A stretch of DNA of 64,000 nt from Streptomyces sp. NBC_00285 (lineage in GTDB: Bacteria > Actinomycetota > Actinomycetes > Streptomycetales > Streptomycetaceae): NCBI RefSeq assembly GCF_036174265.1, contig NZ_CP108055.1, forward strand, positions 3,906,001 to 3,970,000, written 5' to 3'. Under the pieces are notes generated by a model. The model did no database searches. It worked only from the letters and a program-made list of their open reading frames with translations, and was not told the origin of the DNA. Position 1 is the first letter of the stretch; each line of letters begins with the position of its first letter. A program made the translations under genes and the position numbers. Below are positions 32,183-43,684 of this stretch, in pieces.

Positions 32183-32199
32183 GCCACGGGGGCGGACCG

Positions 32200-33267
32200 T
32201 CAGTCCTCCAGCCTGACCGGCATCAGCATCGAGAAGGTGCCTTCGTCGTCGGGCCGACGGATCACGACCGGAACCGTGGGGGCACCCAGCTCCAGCAGCA
32301 GTCGGTCCCCGGCTCCGGCGGCCAGCGCGTCCAGGAGGAACTCACGGTTGACCGCGACGCGGTCCGGGTCGTCGTCACCGTCGGCGCACAGGATCACCGT
32401 GGAGCCGTCCTGCACCCTGAGCACGCTGAGGTCATGCGCTCCGGCCTCGCCCGCACGGACAGGACCGGTCTCCAGGGCCGCGCGGAAGGCCGCCACCTCG
32501 ACCAGGGCGCGGCGCCCGCCGGCCACGGGCAGGAGACGACGGTAGTCGGGGAAGTCGTGGTCGAGGCACTGACCGGCCGCCTGCCCGTCCCCCGCCTCCA
32601 GAGTCACGCGGTCACCGTCGACCGACAGCCGCACGGGTCCCCCGCTGTCCGACAGCGCCCGCATCGCATCGACGAGCGGAGTGGGCACGATGACCTGCAC
32701 GCGGCTTCCGTCGTACCCGGCGGCCTCGGCCCGCGCCACAGCCATGCGGTACCGGTCGGTGGCCACGACGTGGAGGCTCTCGCCCTCGACGTCGAACAGG
32801 ACCCCGCCGAGCATCGGCAGCTCCGGATCGGTGCTCACCGCGAAGCGGACCGCGTCCAGGGCGGCAGCGAGCGCGGGCGCGGCGATGGACAGCCGGACGG
32901 TGGCGGTACGGAGCGAAGTCACGGAGTTCTCCCGGTGATCGAGCAGGGCACGGAGCGCGGAGAACTCGATGCGGGCATCGGACAGTCCCTGTTCGAGACG
33001 GCTCAGGTGTGCCGTGAGCAGTTTCCGGATCAGATCGGTGTCCGCGCCGGACCAACTGGCCAGCACCAGCCGGATGTCCGCCAACGGCATCCCGCCGCGA
33101 CGCAGCCGGGCCAGCAGACGCGCCTCCTCCAACTGCCCCTGCTCGTACCAGCGGTATCCGCTCACCGGATCCACCCAGGCCGGAACCAGCACACCGGCAC
33201 GGTCGTAGAACCGCAGGGCGCTCACGCCCAGGCCGCTGTCGCGGGCTGTCTCCCCAATGCTGCGCAT
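32200..33267 (-). CDS. MerR regulator fused to two DNA polymerase III beta-clamp domains
   Basis: This 355-aa protein begins with a MerR winged helix ('MRSIGETARDSGLGVSALRF' then 'YDRAGVLVPAWVD', residues 1-70) and a helical linker (76-115). Residues ~124-247 align with DnaN domain 2: 'FAVSTDPELPMLGGVLF', 'LHVVATDRYRMAVARAE', 'VIVPTPLVDAMRAL', 'DHDFPDYRRLLP'. Residues ~250-355 align with DnaN domain 3 and end in 'GTFSMLMPVRLED', like the clamp's LMPVRL terminus. The first clamp domain is replaced by the DNA-binding part. The ATG has GGAG 6 nt upstream. Its target, and whether it forms a ring, are unknown. Similar proteins may exist in other Streptomyces. Confidence 0.88.
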   Translation of the reverse strand: MRSIGETARDSGLGVSALRFYDRAGVLVPAWVDPVSGYRWYEQGQLEEARLLARLRRGGMPLADIRLVLASWSGADTDLIRKLLTAHLSRLEQGLSDARIEFSALRALLDHRENSVTSLRTATVRLSIAAPALAAALDAVRFAVSTDPELPMLGGVLFDVEGESLHVVATDRYRMAVARAEAAGYDGSRVQVIVPTPLVDAMRALSDSGGPVRLSVDGDRVTLEAGDGQAAGQCLDHDFPDYRRLLPVAGGRRALVEVAAFRAALETGPVRAGEAGAHDLSVLRVQDGSTVILCADGDDDPDRVAVNREFLLDALAAGAGDRLLLELGAPTVPVVIRRPDDEGTFSMLMPVRLED

Positions 33268-33354
33268 GTCGTTCTCCACACCCAGCACCCTGGCCCCTGA
33301 ACAAGGTCGAGGGTCAACCCCCACCCCTCAGCACCCGCTCAACGCCCCGGCACC

Positions 33355-35328
<1,974 letters not shown>

Positions 35329-35416
35329 CTCGCACACCTTCGTGGGCTGGACTGAACTGACAGGGATGACCACCCAGCCTAACGCGGTGGCGGCCACCCC
35401 TCGAACGCCCGGAAGG

Positions 35417-36916
35417 TCACAGTGCCTGCGCCCCGTCCTTGATGCCGTCCCAGAAGCCGGGCAGCTCGGTCTCCACGGCCGCCGCCCGCTGCTCCTCGCG
35501 CCCGTAGAGCAGCCCGTACGTGAAGGCGCTCTCGCCCGACGCGTGGGCGACCGCGGACAGCTCACGCAGGGTCTGCCGGGCCATGACGCTGTCCTGGTGC
35601 TCGCCCAGGAGGGTCTGCAGCGACTTCATGGACTTGACGAGGTCCTTGGCGGGCTTGCCGAGGGCGGGGTGGGCCGTCTCCGCCGCGTAGCGGGTGCGCT
35701 TGGTCTTCTTGCGGGCCTCGTGGATCGCGATGTCCCGGTCGCTGCCGGGGTCGAGCTCCAGGGCCTGTTCGACGAGGCCGGTGACCTTCCCGAAGCTCTT
35801 CTTCACCGCCTTGGTCAGCACCGTCTCCGGCTTCTTCGCGGCCGCCTTCAGCAGGGGCGGGTCGGCGATCAGCGCGTCCATGGTGTCGAGCAGGGCGAGG
35901 TAGCGGCGGGAGTCCAGGACACCGATCAGCCGCGCACTGGCCCCGCCGGGCCGGTCACCGGCCCACATGGCCAGCCGCTGGGCGACGGAACCCGAGACCA
36001 GTGCCGGGGGAACCTCGTCGAGGGCGGCTGTGAGGCGTTCGGTCAGCACCTCGCGGTCGCGGTCCACGCCCAGTTCGCCGGCCAGCCATTTCAGTTCGTC
36101 GCCGATCGGGTCGGTGACGGCCCGGTCGAGGACGGTGTCGTACGACTTGAGGGTGCTGCGCAGTCGGCGGGTGGCGACGCGCATGCTGTGCACGGAGTCC
36201 TCGACGTCCCGGCGGACGGCCGGGTCGAGCTCGACGATCGCGTCCCGCTGGGCGCGGACATACGCGAGGACGTGGTCGCCCGCGGTCACGGGGTCCCCGG
36301 TGACGGGGCGCTTCTTCTTGGGTGCCGTCTCCGCGAGGGCCCGGGCCAGTTTCGAGGACGACGCGGAGGGCCGTACGCCCGCCTTGCGCAACCGTTTCTC
36401 CACCTTGTCGAGAAAGGCGGGGTCGCCGCCGTCGGCGAGCTCCACCTCGATCTCGGTCCACTGGGCGTCGCCGGCGCCGCCGCTGAGCCGCTCGGCGTGC
36501 ACCGCGTCCACGCTGACCTCGGCGAGGATCCTGCCCTGCGCGTCGAGGAGGTGGCGCACGTCACGGTCCGAACGCAGGCGGACCACGGGCAGGACCTCGC
36601 TCTCCCGGACCCGGGAGCGCACCAGAGCGGAGAGCTCGTCGGGAAGGGTGTCGGACATCGGCGCCTGGATCTCGTCGCGTACGCCGGGGGCGACGGGGAA
36701 CTTCAGGTGCCAGCCCGCGTCGGATCCGCCGGTGCGGCGGCGCAGGGTGATCGAGGATGTGATGAGGCGTTCGTCGACGGTGTCGTAGTAGGTGGCGTCC
36801 AGATGCGCCACGCCCTTGTCCACGACCGCCTCGACGCCGGCGACTCCCGTGAGGTCGGGCAGGCCGCTCTCGTGGGACTCGTACTTCCGCTCGATCTCCC
36901 GCTTTGTGTCCGCCAT
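35417..36916 (-). CDS. CYTH-CHAD domain protein
   Basis: The 499-aa protein has an N-terminal CYTH domain (1-200) with the 'EIERKYE' metal/phosphate motif and the tunnel-fold strands 'HLDATYYDTVDERL' and 'ITLRRRTGG'. A CHAD domain (215-495) follows with 'SVHSMRVATRRLRSTLKSYD' and 'DIAIHEARKKTKRTRYAAE'. CYTH domains hydrolyse triphosphates or make cyclic nucleotides; CHAD domains bind inorganic polyphosphate through conserved His and Arg. A role in polyphosphate handling is inferred. No ribosome binding site is present; a TAGATT lies 6 nt before the ATG, which suggests a leaderless mRNA. Confidence 0.92.
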   Translation of the reverse strand: MADTKREIERKYESHESGLPDLTGVAGVEAVVDKGVAHLDATYYDTVDERLITSSITLRRRTGGSDAGWHLKFPVAPGVRDEIQAPMSDTLPDELSALVRSRVRESEVLPVVRLRSDRDVRHLLDAQGRILAEVSVDAVHAERLSGGAGDAQWTEIEVELADGGDPAFLDKVEKRLRKAGVRPSASSSKLARALAETAPKKKRPVTGDPVTAGDHVLAYVRAQRDAIVELDPAVRRDVEDSVHSMRVATRRLRSTLKSYDTVLDRAVTDPIGDELKWLAGELGVDRDREVLTERLTAALDEVPPALVSGSVAQRLAMWAGDRPGGASARLIGVLDSRRYLALLDTMDALIADPPLLKAAAKKPETVLTKAVKKSFGKVTGLVEQALELDPGSDRDIAIHEARKKTKRTRYAAETAHPALGKPAKDLVKSMKSLQTLLGEHQDSVMARQTLRELSAVAHASGESAFTYGLLYGREEQRAAAVETELPGFWDGIKDGAQAL

Positions 36917-36922
36917 GACCCG

Positions 36923-36928
36923 AATCTA
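36923..36928 (-). promoter_or_regulatory. -10-like hexamer placing the transcript start at the CYTH-CHAD ATG
   Basis: TAGATT on the minus strand is followed by exactly 6 nt and the ATG. It matches the TANNNT -10 pattern and would put the first transcribed base at or next to the start codon. The -35 region is not convincing. Confidence 0.55.
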
Positions 36929-37027
36929 GTGGCCGGGCGGCTGTTACGGCAGAGGGCCACCGCCGCCCGGCTCACCCCGACGGCGCCGCCCACCCGCCGG
37001 TTCACCCGGCCTCACGGCCCATCTGGC

Positions 37028-38227
37028 CTACGCGGACATCGGCCTCTCCACTCTGATCGACTGCAGCAGCCCGATCGCCACCCACACCGCGAACATCGAC
37101 GATCCGCCGTACGACACGAAGGGCAGCGGCAGTCCGGTGACCGGCATGATCCCGAGGGTCATGCCGATGTTCTCGAAGGCCTGGAAGGCGAACCACGCGA
37201 CGATCCCGGCGGCGACGATCGTGCCGTACAGCTCGGTCGTCTCGCGGGCGATCCGGCAGGCCCGCCACAGGACGACCCCGAGCAGGACGATGATCAGGCC
37301 CGCGCCGAGGAAGCCCAGCTCCTCACCGGCGACGGTGAAGACGAAGTCGGTCTGCTGTTCCGGCACGAACTGGCCCGTGGTCTGCGAACCGTGGAAGAGG
37401 CCGGCACCCGTCAGTCCGCCCGAACCGATGGCGATCCGGGCCTGGTTGGTGTTGTAGCCGACGCCCGCCGGGTCGAGGCTGGGATTGGCGAAGGCGGCGA
37501 AGCGGGCGATCTGGTACTCGTCCAGGATGTGCAGCTGCCAGACCGCGATCGCGCCGGTCGCGCCGGCGGCGAGCAGGCCGAAGACCCAGCGGTTGGAGGC
37601 GCCGGAGGCGAGCAGCACACCGAGCACGATGATGACCATGACCATGACCGACCCGAGGTCCGGCATGAGCATCACGACCAGCATGGGTACGGCGGCCAGG
37701 CCGAGCGCCTGGAGCACCGTGCGGTGGTCGGGGTAGGGCTTGTCGCCCGCGTCGACCCGGGCCGACAGCAGCATCGCCATGCCCAGGATGATCGTGATCT
37801 TCACGAACTCCGAGGGCTGGAGCGAGAAGCCGCCGCCGAGCACGATCCAGGAGTGGGCGCCGTTGACCGTGGAGCCCAGCGGGGTGAGCACCATCAGGAG
37901 CAGGAGCACCGAGGCTCCGTAGAGCAGGGGCACCGCGGTGCGCAGGGTGCGGTGGCCGACCCACACCACGCCGATCATCAGGCCGAACCCGATGCCGGTG
38001 TTCATGAGGTGGCGCAGCAGGAAGTAGTACGGGTCGCCCTGGTTGATCTCGGTGCGGTTGCGGGTCGCCGAGAAGACGAGGATCGATCCGATCATGGACA
38101 GGGCGAGGGCCGAGAACAGTATCGGCCAGTCCAGCCGGCGGGCGAGCGAGTCGCGGGCCAGCAGCCGGGTCCAGCCCGCGCGCGCGGGGCCGTATCCGGA
38201 GACCTGGAAGCTGTTCGCCCCGGTCAT
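37028..38227 (-). CDS. rodA: SEDS peptidoglycan glycosyltransferase RodA
   Basis: This 399-aa integral membrane protein of the FtsW/RodA/SpoVE family has about ten membrane spans. Motifs are 'YFLLRHLMNTGIGFGLMIGV', 'LGGGFSLQPSEFVKITIILG', 'LMPDLGSVMVM' and 'MPVTGLPLPFVSYGGSSMFA'. RodA polymerises lipid II together with its class B PBP partner, here encoded immediately upstream with an ATGA overlap. In Streptomyces the equivalent protein serves spore-wall synthesis within the mre complex. It is the last gene of the mre cluster. Confidence 0.95.
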   Translation of the reverse strand: MTGANSFQVSGYGPARAGWTRLLARDSLARRLDWPILFSALALSMIGSILVFSATRNRTEINQGDPYYFLLRHLMNTGIGFGLMIGVVWVGHRTLRTAVPLLYGASVLLLLMVLTPLGSTVNGAHSWIVLGGGFSLQPSEFVKITIILGMAMLLSARVDAGDKPYPDHRTVLQALGLAAVPMLVVMLMPDLGSVMVMVIIVLGVLLASGASNRWVFGLLAAGATGAIAVWQLHILDEYQIARFAAFANPSLDPAGVGYNTNQARIAIGSGGLTGAGLFHGSQTTGQFVPEQQTDFVFTVAGEELGFLGAGLIIVLLGVVLWRACRIARETTELYGTIVAAGIVAWFAFQAFENIGMTLGIMPVTGLPLPFVSYGGSSMFAVWVAIGLLQSIRVERPMSA

Positions 38228-40473
38228 GTGAGCATCCTCCGGCTTCCCCGCCCGCGGCGGCGCCTGCGGGTGTCGCGGTTCCCGTTGGTGGGCGTGTTCA
38301 CGGTCGCGCCCTGCTGTGTCCCGTCCGGCTCGGGCGTGGCCTCCTGGCTCGCCCGCTGGTCCTTGGCCGGGTCCTTGGCGATCTTCGGGGACTTGATGGT
38401 CCCGTCGGTCTGGATCTTCGGCAGGCTCGTCTGCGGAGTCGGCAGGAGCGCGTTCTTCTTGTCGATCGTGCCGTCGGCCGAGACGCCGTACATGGCGTTG
38501 TAGATGTGGCGCACGGCCTCACCCGAGGCGCCGGAGCCGGTACCGGCCTGGGCGATCGTCATGACGACCGTGTAGTCCTTGGAGTACGTGGCCAGCCAGG
38601 ACGTGGTCTGCTTGCCGTAGACCTCGGCGGTGCCGGTCTTGGCGTGCAGCGGGATCTTGTCCTGCGGCCAGCCGCCGAACTTCCAGGCGGCCGTACCGCG
38701 GGTGACGACGCCTTCCAGGGCGGCGTCCATGCCCTTGATGGTGGCCTGGCTGATCGGAAGTCTGCCGGTCGCCTTGGGCTTGATCTCCTGGACGGTCTTG
38801 CCGTCGGCGCTGATGATCGCCTTGCCGATGCTCGGCTCGTACAGGGTCCCGCCGTTGGCGAGCGCCCCGTAGATCCTGGCCTCCTGGATCGGGGTGACGA
38901 GGGTGTCGCCCTGACCGATGGAGTAGTTGATGGAGTCACCCTCGCGCATCTTGTTGCCTTCGAGGCAGTTCTCGTACGCGATCTTCTCGACGTAGGTGCC
39001 GTCCTTCTTGCCGGTCCTGCACCATGCGTCCTTGTTGGCCTTCCAGTACGACTCCTTCCACTGGCGGTCGGGGACGCGGCCGGTGACCTCGTTGGGGAGG
39101 TCGATGCCGGTCTCCTTGCCGAGGCCGAACTGGTGGGCGGCCTTGTAGAAGTAGTCCTTCGGCTCGCCCTTCTTGGGGTTGATGCCGCCGTCCCTCTTCC
39201 ACTCTCGGTCGGCGAGGCCGTAGAAGACGGTGTCGCAGGAGACCTCGAGGGCACGGCCCAGCGAGATGGGGCCGAAGCTCTCGCCCTCGAAGTTCTTGAA
39301 GACCTGGCCGCCGACCGAGTACGAGCTGGTGCAGGGGTAGCCGCCGTCCCACTCGTAGCCGGCCTCGACCGCGGCGGCCGTGGAGACCACCTTGAACGTC
39401 GAACCGGGCGCGGACTGACCCTGTATGGCCCTGTTGAGCAGCGGGTAGTCGGAGTTCTTGCCGGTGAGCTTCTTGTAGTCCTTGGCGGAGATTCCGCCGA
39501 CCCAGACGTTCGGGTCGTACGTCGGCGCCGACGCCATGGCGACGACCCGGCCGGTCTTGGCCTCCATCACGACGACGGCGCCCGAGTCGGCTTTGTAGTT
39601 CTCGCCGGTGATCTTGTCGAACTGCTGGCGGGCGGTCTTCATCGCCTGGTTCAGCTCGAACTCGGCGACGCGCTGGACACGGGCGTCGATGCTGGTGACC
39701 AGGTTGGCGCCGGGCTGGGCCTCGTCCGCCTTCGCCTCGCCGATGACGCGGCCGAGGTTGTCGACCTCGTAGCGGGTGACGCCCGCCTTGCCGCGCAGTT
39801 CCTTGTCGTACTGGCGCTCCAGGCCGGAGCGGCCGACCTGGTCGGAGCGCAGGTAGGGCGAGTCGGTGTCCTGGGCCTTGGTGATCTCGTCGTCGGTGAC
39901 GGGCGAGAGGTAGCCGAGGACCTGGGCGCTGTTGGACTTGCCGGGGGCGGCGTAGCGGCGCACGGCCTCGGGTTCGGCGGTGATGCCGGGGAAGTCCTCG
40001 GAGCGCTCACGGATCTGCAGAGCCTGCTTGGCGGTGGCCTCGTCGGTGATGGGGATCGGCTGGTAGGGCGAGCCGTTCCAGCAGGGCTGGGGCGTCTTCG
40101 CGTCGCACAGCCGGACCTTCTGCGTGACCTCCGCGGGGGTCATGCCGAGGACCTTGGCCAGCTTGGTGAGGACGGCCTTGCCGTCGTCCTTCATCTTCAG
40201 CAGGTCGGTGCGGGAGGCGGAGACCACCAGCCGGGTCTCGTTGTCGGCGAGCGGCACTCCGCGGGCGTCCAGTATCGAGCCGCGCACGGCGGGTTCGACG
40301 ACCTGCTGGACGTGGTTGCCCGACGCCTCCTTGGCGTACGCGTCGCCCTCGCGGATCTGGAGGTACCAGAGGCGTCCGCCGAGGGTGCCGAGGAGGGACA
40401 GCACGAGGATCTGGATGACGACGAGTCGGATCTGGACCCGTGGGGTCCGTCCGGTCTCGGGGATGTTGGTCAC
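38224..40473 (-). CDS. mrdA: Penicillin-binding protein 2, class B transpeptidase
   Basis: A single membrane anchor (residues ~15-35) is followed in this 749-aa protein by a dimerisation domain and a transpeptidase domain. The catalytic 'APGSTFKV' has Ser358 and Lys361; 'YSIGQGD' and 'AKTGTAEVYGKQTT' (the KTG box) follow. The C-terminal ~70 residues are Pro/Thr/Gln-rich and end in a strongly basic 'RRRRRGRGSRR' stretch that is not part of the enzyme fold. It cross-links peptidoglycan with RodA. The GTG start is 80 nt after mreD, with a purine-rich GAGAGGGGG upstream. Confidence 0.95.
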   Translation of the reverse strand: MTNIPETGRTPRVQIRLVVIQILVLSLLGTLGGRLWYLQIREGDAYAKEASGNHVQQVVEPAVRGSILDARGVPLADNETRLVVSASRTDLLKMKDDGKAVLTKLAKVLGMTPAEVTQKVRLCDAKTPQPCWNGSPYQPIPITDEATAKQALQIRERSEDFPGITAEPEAVRRYAAPGKSNSAQVLGYLSPVTDDEITKAQDTDSPYLRSDQVGRSGLERQYDKELRGKAGVTRYEVDNLGRVIGEAKADEAQPGANLVTSIDARVQRVAEFELNQAMKTARQQFDKITGENYKADSGAVVVMEAKTGRVVAMASAPTYDPNVWVGGISAKDYKKLTGKNSDYPLLNRAIQGQSAPGSTFKVVSTAAAVEAGYEWDGGYPCTSSYSVGGQVFKNFEGESFGPISLGRALEVSCDTVFYGLADREWKRDGGINPKKGEPKDYFYKAAHQFGLGKETGIDLPNEVTGRVPDRQWKESYWKANKDAWCRTGKKDGTYVEKIAYENCLEGNKMREGDSINYSIGQGDTLVTPIQEARIYGALANGGTLYEPSIGKAIISADGKTVQEIKPKATGRLPISQATIKGMDAALEGVVTRGTAAWKFGGWPQDKIPLHAKTGTAEVYGKQTTSWLATYSKDYTVVMTIAQAGTGSGASGEAVRHIYNAMYGVSADGTIDKKNALLPTPQTSLPKIQTDGTIKSPKIAKDPAKDQRASQEATPEPDGTQQGATVNTPTNGNRDTRRRRRGRGSRRMLT

Positions 40474-40553
40474 TGTGGCTGCCGCCCCCTCTCAGTGTGT
40501 GTATGTGTCATATACGGCGAACCTGTGAACGTGATCCGCCAACCTCCGTGGGG

Positions 40554-41231
40554 TCACAGCCGCTTGACTCCCTTGATGCGCCCCACCCGGGTCGTCCGGG
40601 TCCGTGCCCTGGTCTTCAGGCTGCCCAGGCCGCCGCGCTGGCCGCCGATCTTCAGCCCCGTGCCCGAGGAGAGCCAACCGGAGGAGATGTCCGCCGACTT
40701 GGCCGCGGAGCCGGTGTCGGCCAGCGGGTCGTTCTCGGCGCGGCGGGCGAGCGCCATGATGCCGGGGACGACGAACGGGGCGAGCAGCAGGTCGTACAGG
40801 GAGGCCGTGAACAGCAGGCTGGGGAGGCCGACATGGCGGGCGGCGGTGTCGCCGACGAGGGCGCCGACACCGGCGTACAGCAGGGTGGTGCCGACGGCGG
40901 CGGCGACCACGACGACCATGGGGCCGGTGGCCGACTTGAGCCGGCCGTTCTCCGGTTTGGCGAGGCCGGCGAGGTAGCCGATGACGCACAGCACCAGGGC
41001 GTAACGGCCGGCGGCGTGGTCGGCGGGCGGGGCGAGGTCGGCGAGCAGACCGGCGCCGAAGCCGACGAGGGAGCCGCCGACATGGCCGTAGACCAGGGCG
41101 AGGCCCAGGACGGTGAGGAGCAGCAGGTCGGGGACGGCTCCCGGGAGGTGGAGGCGGGCGAGGACGCTCACCTGGAGTACCAGGGCGACGACGATCAGGG
41201 CCGACGAGAGCAGGATCCGGTTGACGCGCAT
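40554..41231 (-). CDS. mreD: Rod shape-determining protein MreD
   Basis: This 225-aa membrane protein has five or six hydrophobic segments ('ILLSSALIVVALVLQVSV', 'GAVPDLLLLTVLGLALVYGH', 'GSLVGFGAGLLADLAPP') and a basic C-terminal tail of about 50 residues. MreD connects MreC to the RodA-PBP2 enzymes. GGAG precedes the ATG by 9 nt. It lies 12 nt after mreC. The sequence of the tail is not conserved outside the genus, as far as I recall. Confidence 0.92.
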   Translation of the reverse strand: MRVNRILLSSALIVVALVLQVSVLARLHLPGAVPDLLLLTVLGLALVYGHVGGSLVGFGAGLLADLAPPADHAAGRYALVLCVIGYLAGLAKPENGRLKSATGPMVVVVAAAVGTTLLYAGVGALVGDTAARHVGLPSLLFTASLYDLLLAPFVVPGIMALARRAENDPLADTGSAAKSADISSGWLSSGTGLKIGGQRGGLGSLKTRARTRTTRVGRIKGVKRL

Positions 41232-41243
41232 CAGGTACAGCTC

Positions 41244-42191
41244 CTACTGCTGTTGCAGGATCTCGCCGTCGACCGGCGCGTTCGCGGACGGGGTGACGGT
41301 GACCGTCACCGTGGGCGTGGGCGTCGGCTTCGGTTTGGCGGGCAGCACCGTGTCGCGCGGGTCCTTCTTCGGTGCCTCGACGACGACGCCGACGATGTCG
41401 AGCTTGGTGAAGCTGACGTACGGCGTGACGTAGAGGGTGCGGGTGAGGTCGCCGCCGGAGGGGTCGACGCGGGAGACCACGCCGACCGGGACGCCGGGGA
41501 CGAAGGGCTTGTCGGCCTGCGAGCCGAAGGTGACCAGGCGGTCGCCCTTCTTCACGTCGGCCTTGCCGTTGAGGAGTTCGACGCGCAGCGGGCGGTCGCC
41601 CTGTCCGGAGGCGAAGCCGAGTTCGTCGGTGGCCTCCATGCGGGTGCCGACGGTGAAGTCGGGGTCGTTGGCCAGGAGCACGGTGGCGGTGTTCGGGCCG
41701 ACCGTCGTCACCCGCCCGACCAGGCCGTCGCCGTTGAGGACGGTCATGTCGCGCTGGATGCCGTCGTTGGCGCCGACATCGATGGTGATGGTCCAGGAGA
41801 AGCCCTGGGCCGCTCCTATGGCGATGACCTGGGCGCCCTTGATGCCGTACTGGCCCTCACCGGCGACCTTGATCATCTTGTTGAGCTGTTTGAGGCGGCT
41901 GGCGTTGCGGTCGTCGCTGCCGAGCCTCGCCTTGAGGGCCGCGTTCTCCGTCTGCAGCACGGCGAGCCGGTCGTGCCGGTCGCCGGAGTCGCGGATGGCC
42001 GACACGGCGTTGCCGACCGGGTCCACCGCGGCCGACACCCCGTCCTCGATCGGGCCGAACACGGTGGCCGCGCCCTGGCGGGCACCGTCGACAGGTGAGT
42101 CCTCCCCACCGCGGATATCGACTGTGATCAGCGCGAATGCGACGGCGATCAGCAGCACCAGGAGCAGCCGGCTCTCTCGTGTGTCCCTCAC
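41244..42191 (-). CDS. mreC: Rod shape-determining protein MreC
   Basis: One N-terminal membrane span ('LLLVLLIAVAFALITVDI'), a coiled coil ('RLAVLQTENAALKARLGS') and the beta-rich extracellular domain ('GFSWTITIDVGANDGIQRD', 'VNGDGLVGRV' type repeats, 'VTFGSQADKPFVPGVPVGVV') are in the expected order. The tail is a Pro/Thr repeat ('KPKPTPTPTVTVTVTP') ending in Gln. The start is uncertain: GTG 42191 gives a natural N-terminus of 315 aa, but its GGAAGG lies 14 nt upstream; a TTG at 42233 would add 14 residues. It follows mreB after 148 nt. Confidence 0.92.
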   Translation of the reverse strand: MRDTRESRLLLVLLIAVAFALITVDIRGGEDSPVDGARQGAATVFGPIEDGVSAAVDPVGNAVSAIRDSGDRHDRLAVLQTENAALKARLGSDDRNASRLKQLNKMIKVAGEGQYGIKGAQVIAIGAAQGFSWTITIDVGANDGIQRDMTVLNGDGLVGRVTTVGPNTATVLLANDPDFTVGTRMEATDELGFASGQGDRPLRVELLNGKADVKKGDRLVTFGSQADKPFVPGVPVGVVSRVDPSGGDLTRTLYVTPYVSFTKLDIVGVVVEAPKKDPRDTVLPAKPKPTPTPTVTVTVTPSANAPVDGEILQQQ

Positions 42192-42339
42192 GTACGGCGG
42201 CCGTGCCTTCCTCAATAGAGTCTTTTGTGGCAACAGAGTTCTTTGTGGCGACTGAGTCTTCTGCGGAGCCTATGCCTCTATATCAACGATCCGCCGCACG
42301 AGAGGAGATCATCTCGTACGGCGGAATCGAAGAGTTACG

Positions 42340-43359
42340 TCATCTGCGGGGCTGGGCGTCGAGCACCTGCTGGAGCGCCTCGAACTCCTCGACGCACTTG
42401 CCCGCACCGAGGGCCACGCTGTCCAGCGGGTCCTCGGCGATGTGGATCGGCATACCGGTCTCCCGGCGCAGCCGCTCGTCGAGTCCGCGCAGCAGGGCGC
42501 CGCCGCCGGTGAGGACGATCCCGCGGTCCATGATGTCGCCGGAGAGTTCCGGCGGGCACTTGTCGAGGGTCGTCTTGACGGCGTCGACGATGGCGTTGAC
42601 GGGTTCCTCGATCGCCTTGCGGACTTCGGCGGCCGAGATGACGACGGTCTTGGGCAGCCCGGAGACGAGGTCCCGGCCGCGGATTTCGGTGTGTTCGTCA
42701 GCGTCGAGGTCGTATGCCGAACCGATCGTGATCTTGATCTGTTCGGACGTCCGCTCACCCAGCAGAAGGGAGTACTCCTTCTTGATGTGCTGGATGATCG
42801 CGTTGTCCAGCTCGTCACCCGCGACCCGGATGGACTGGGCGGTGACGATGCCGCCGAGGGAGATGACCGCGACCTCCGTGGTGCCGCCGCCGATGTCCAC
42901 CACCATGTTGCCCGTGGCCTCGTGGACCGGCAGGCCGGAGCCGATGGCCGCGGCCATGGGCTCCTCGATGATGTGCACCTGGCGGGCGCCGGCCTGGGAC
43001 GACGCCTCGATGACGGCGCGGCGCTCGACGCCGGTGATGCCCGAGGGGACACACACGACGACGCGCGGCCTCGCGAGATACCGCCGCTTGTGGATCTTCA
43101 GAATGAAGTAGCGGAGCATCCGCTCGGTGATCTCGAAGTCGGCGATCACGCCGTCCTTCAGCGGGCGCACGGCAACGATGTTGCCGGGGGTCCGCCCGAT
43201 CATCTTCTTCGCTTCGGAGCCGACCGCGAGGATGCCACCGGTGTTGGTGTTGATCGCGACGACGGACGGCTCGTTGAGTACGATCCCGCGACCCCTGACG
43301 TACACCAGCGTGTTGGCGGTCCCGAGGTCGACAGCCATGTCACGGCCGATGAACGACAT
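42340..43359 (-). CDS. mreB: Actin-like rod shape protein MreB
   Basis: This 339-aa actin homologue has '[20 protein letters not shown]' (phosphate 1), '[15 protein letters not shown]', '[16 protein letters not shown]' (phosphate 2) and '[17 protein letters not shown]' (adenosine). In Streptomyces it builds spore walls and is not needed for tip growth. ATG 43359 is preferred because GGGG is 6 nt upstream; ATG 43371 is the alternative. A gap of 325 nt precedes it, so it probably has its own developmental promoters, and it heads the mreB-mreC-mreD-mrdA-rodA group. Confidence 0.96.
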   Translation of the reverse strand: MSFIGRDMAVDLGTANTLVYVRGRGIVLNEPSVVAINTNTGGILAVGSEAKKMIGRTPGNIVAVRPLKDGVIADFEITERMLRYFILKIHKRRYLARPRVVVCVPSGITGVERRAVIEASSQAGARQVHIIEEPMAAAIGSGLPVHEATGNMVVDIGGGTTEVAVISLGGIVTAQSIRVAGDELDNAIIQHIKKEYSLLLGERTSEQIKITIGSAYDLDADEHTEIRGRDLVSGLPKTVVISAAEVRKAIEEPVNAIVDAVKTTLDKCPPELSGDIMDRGIVLTGGGALLRGLDERLRRETGMPIHIAEDPLDSVALGAGKCVEEFEALQQVLDAQPRR

Positions 43360-43684
43360 TGAGTTCCCCATCAGGATTCGTGTGGCCTTCCCTGGGAGCT
43401 TTTGAGGGCTTTTCAGGTCGGCGAAGTGGGTGCAGTGACGTGAAGGCTTCCATCGTAGACGCGCCTGCCCGAACACTGCGCGAGGGTCTTCGCCATTGTC
43501 AGCAGATCAAACGCCGCCTCGCTTGTGGAGACGGTCCATAGGGGGCACCCGTTCCCCCGATCGGCGCGCATATGCCGAGGGACGGCCGAAAACATCCGGC
43601 CGCCCCAGGTCAGGCGAGGGTTTGAACTGACGTCTCATCAGAAACGTCCACGAAAACTCCCTAAGAACCTTCTCCGCAACCCGG
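43360..43684. other. Gene-free stretch upstream of mreB
   Basis: No gene was found in these 325 nt. Positions 43579-43605 can form a hairpin (GGACGGCCG with CGGCCGCC, one mismatch) that may end ndk transcription. TACGAT on the minus strand at 43452-43457 is a candidate -10 for mreB. The rest is likely leader and promoter sequence. Confidence 0.4.
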
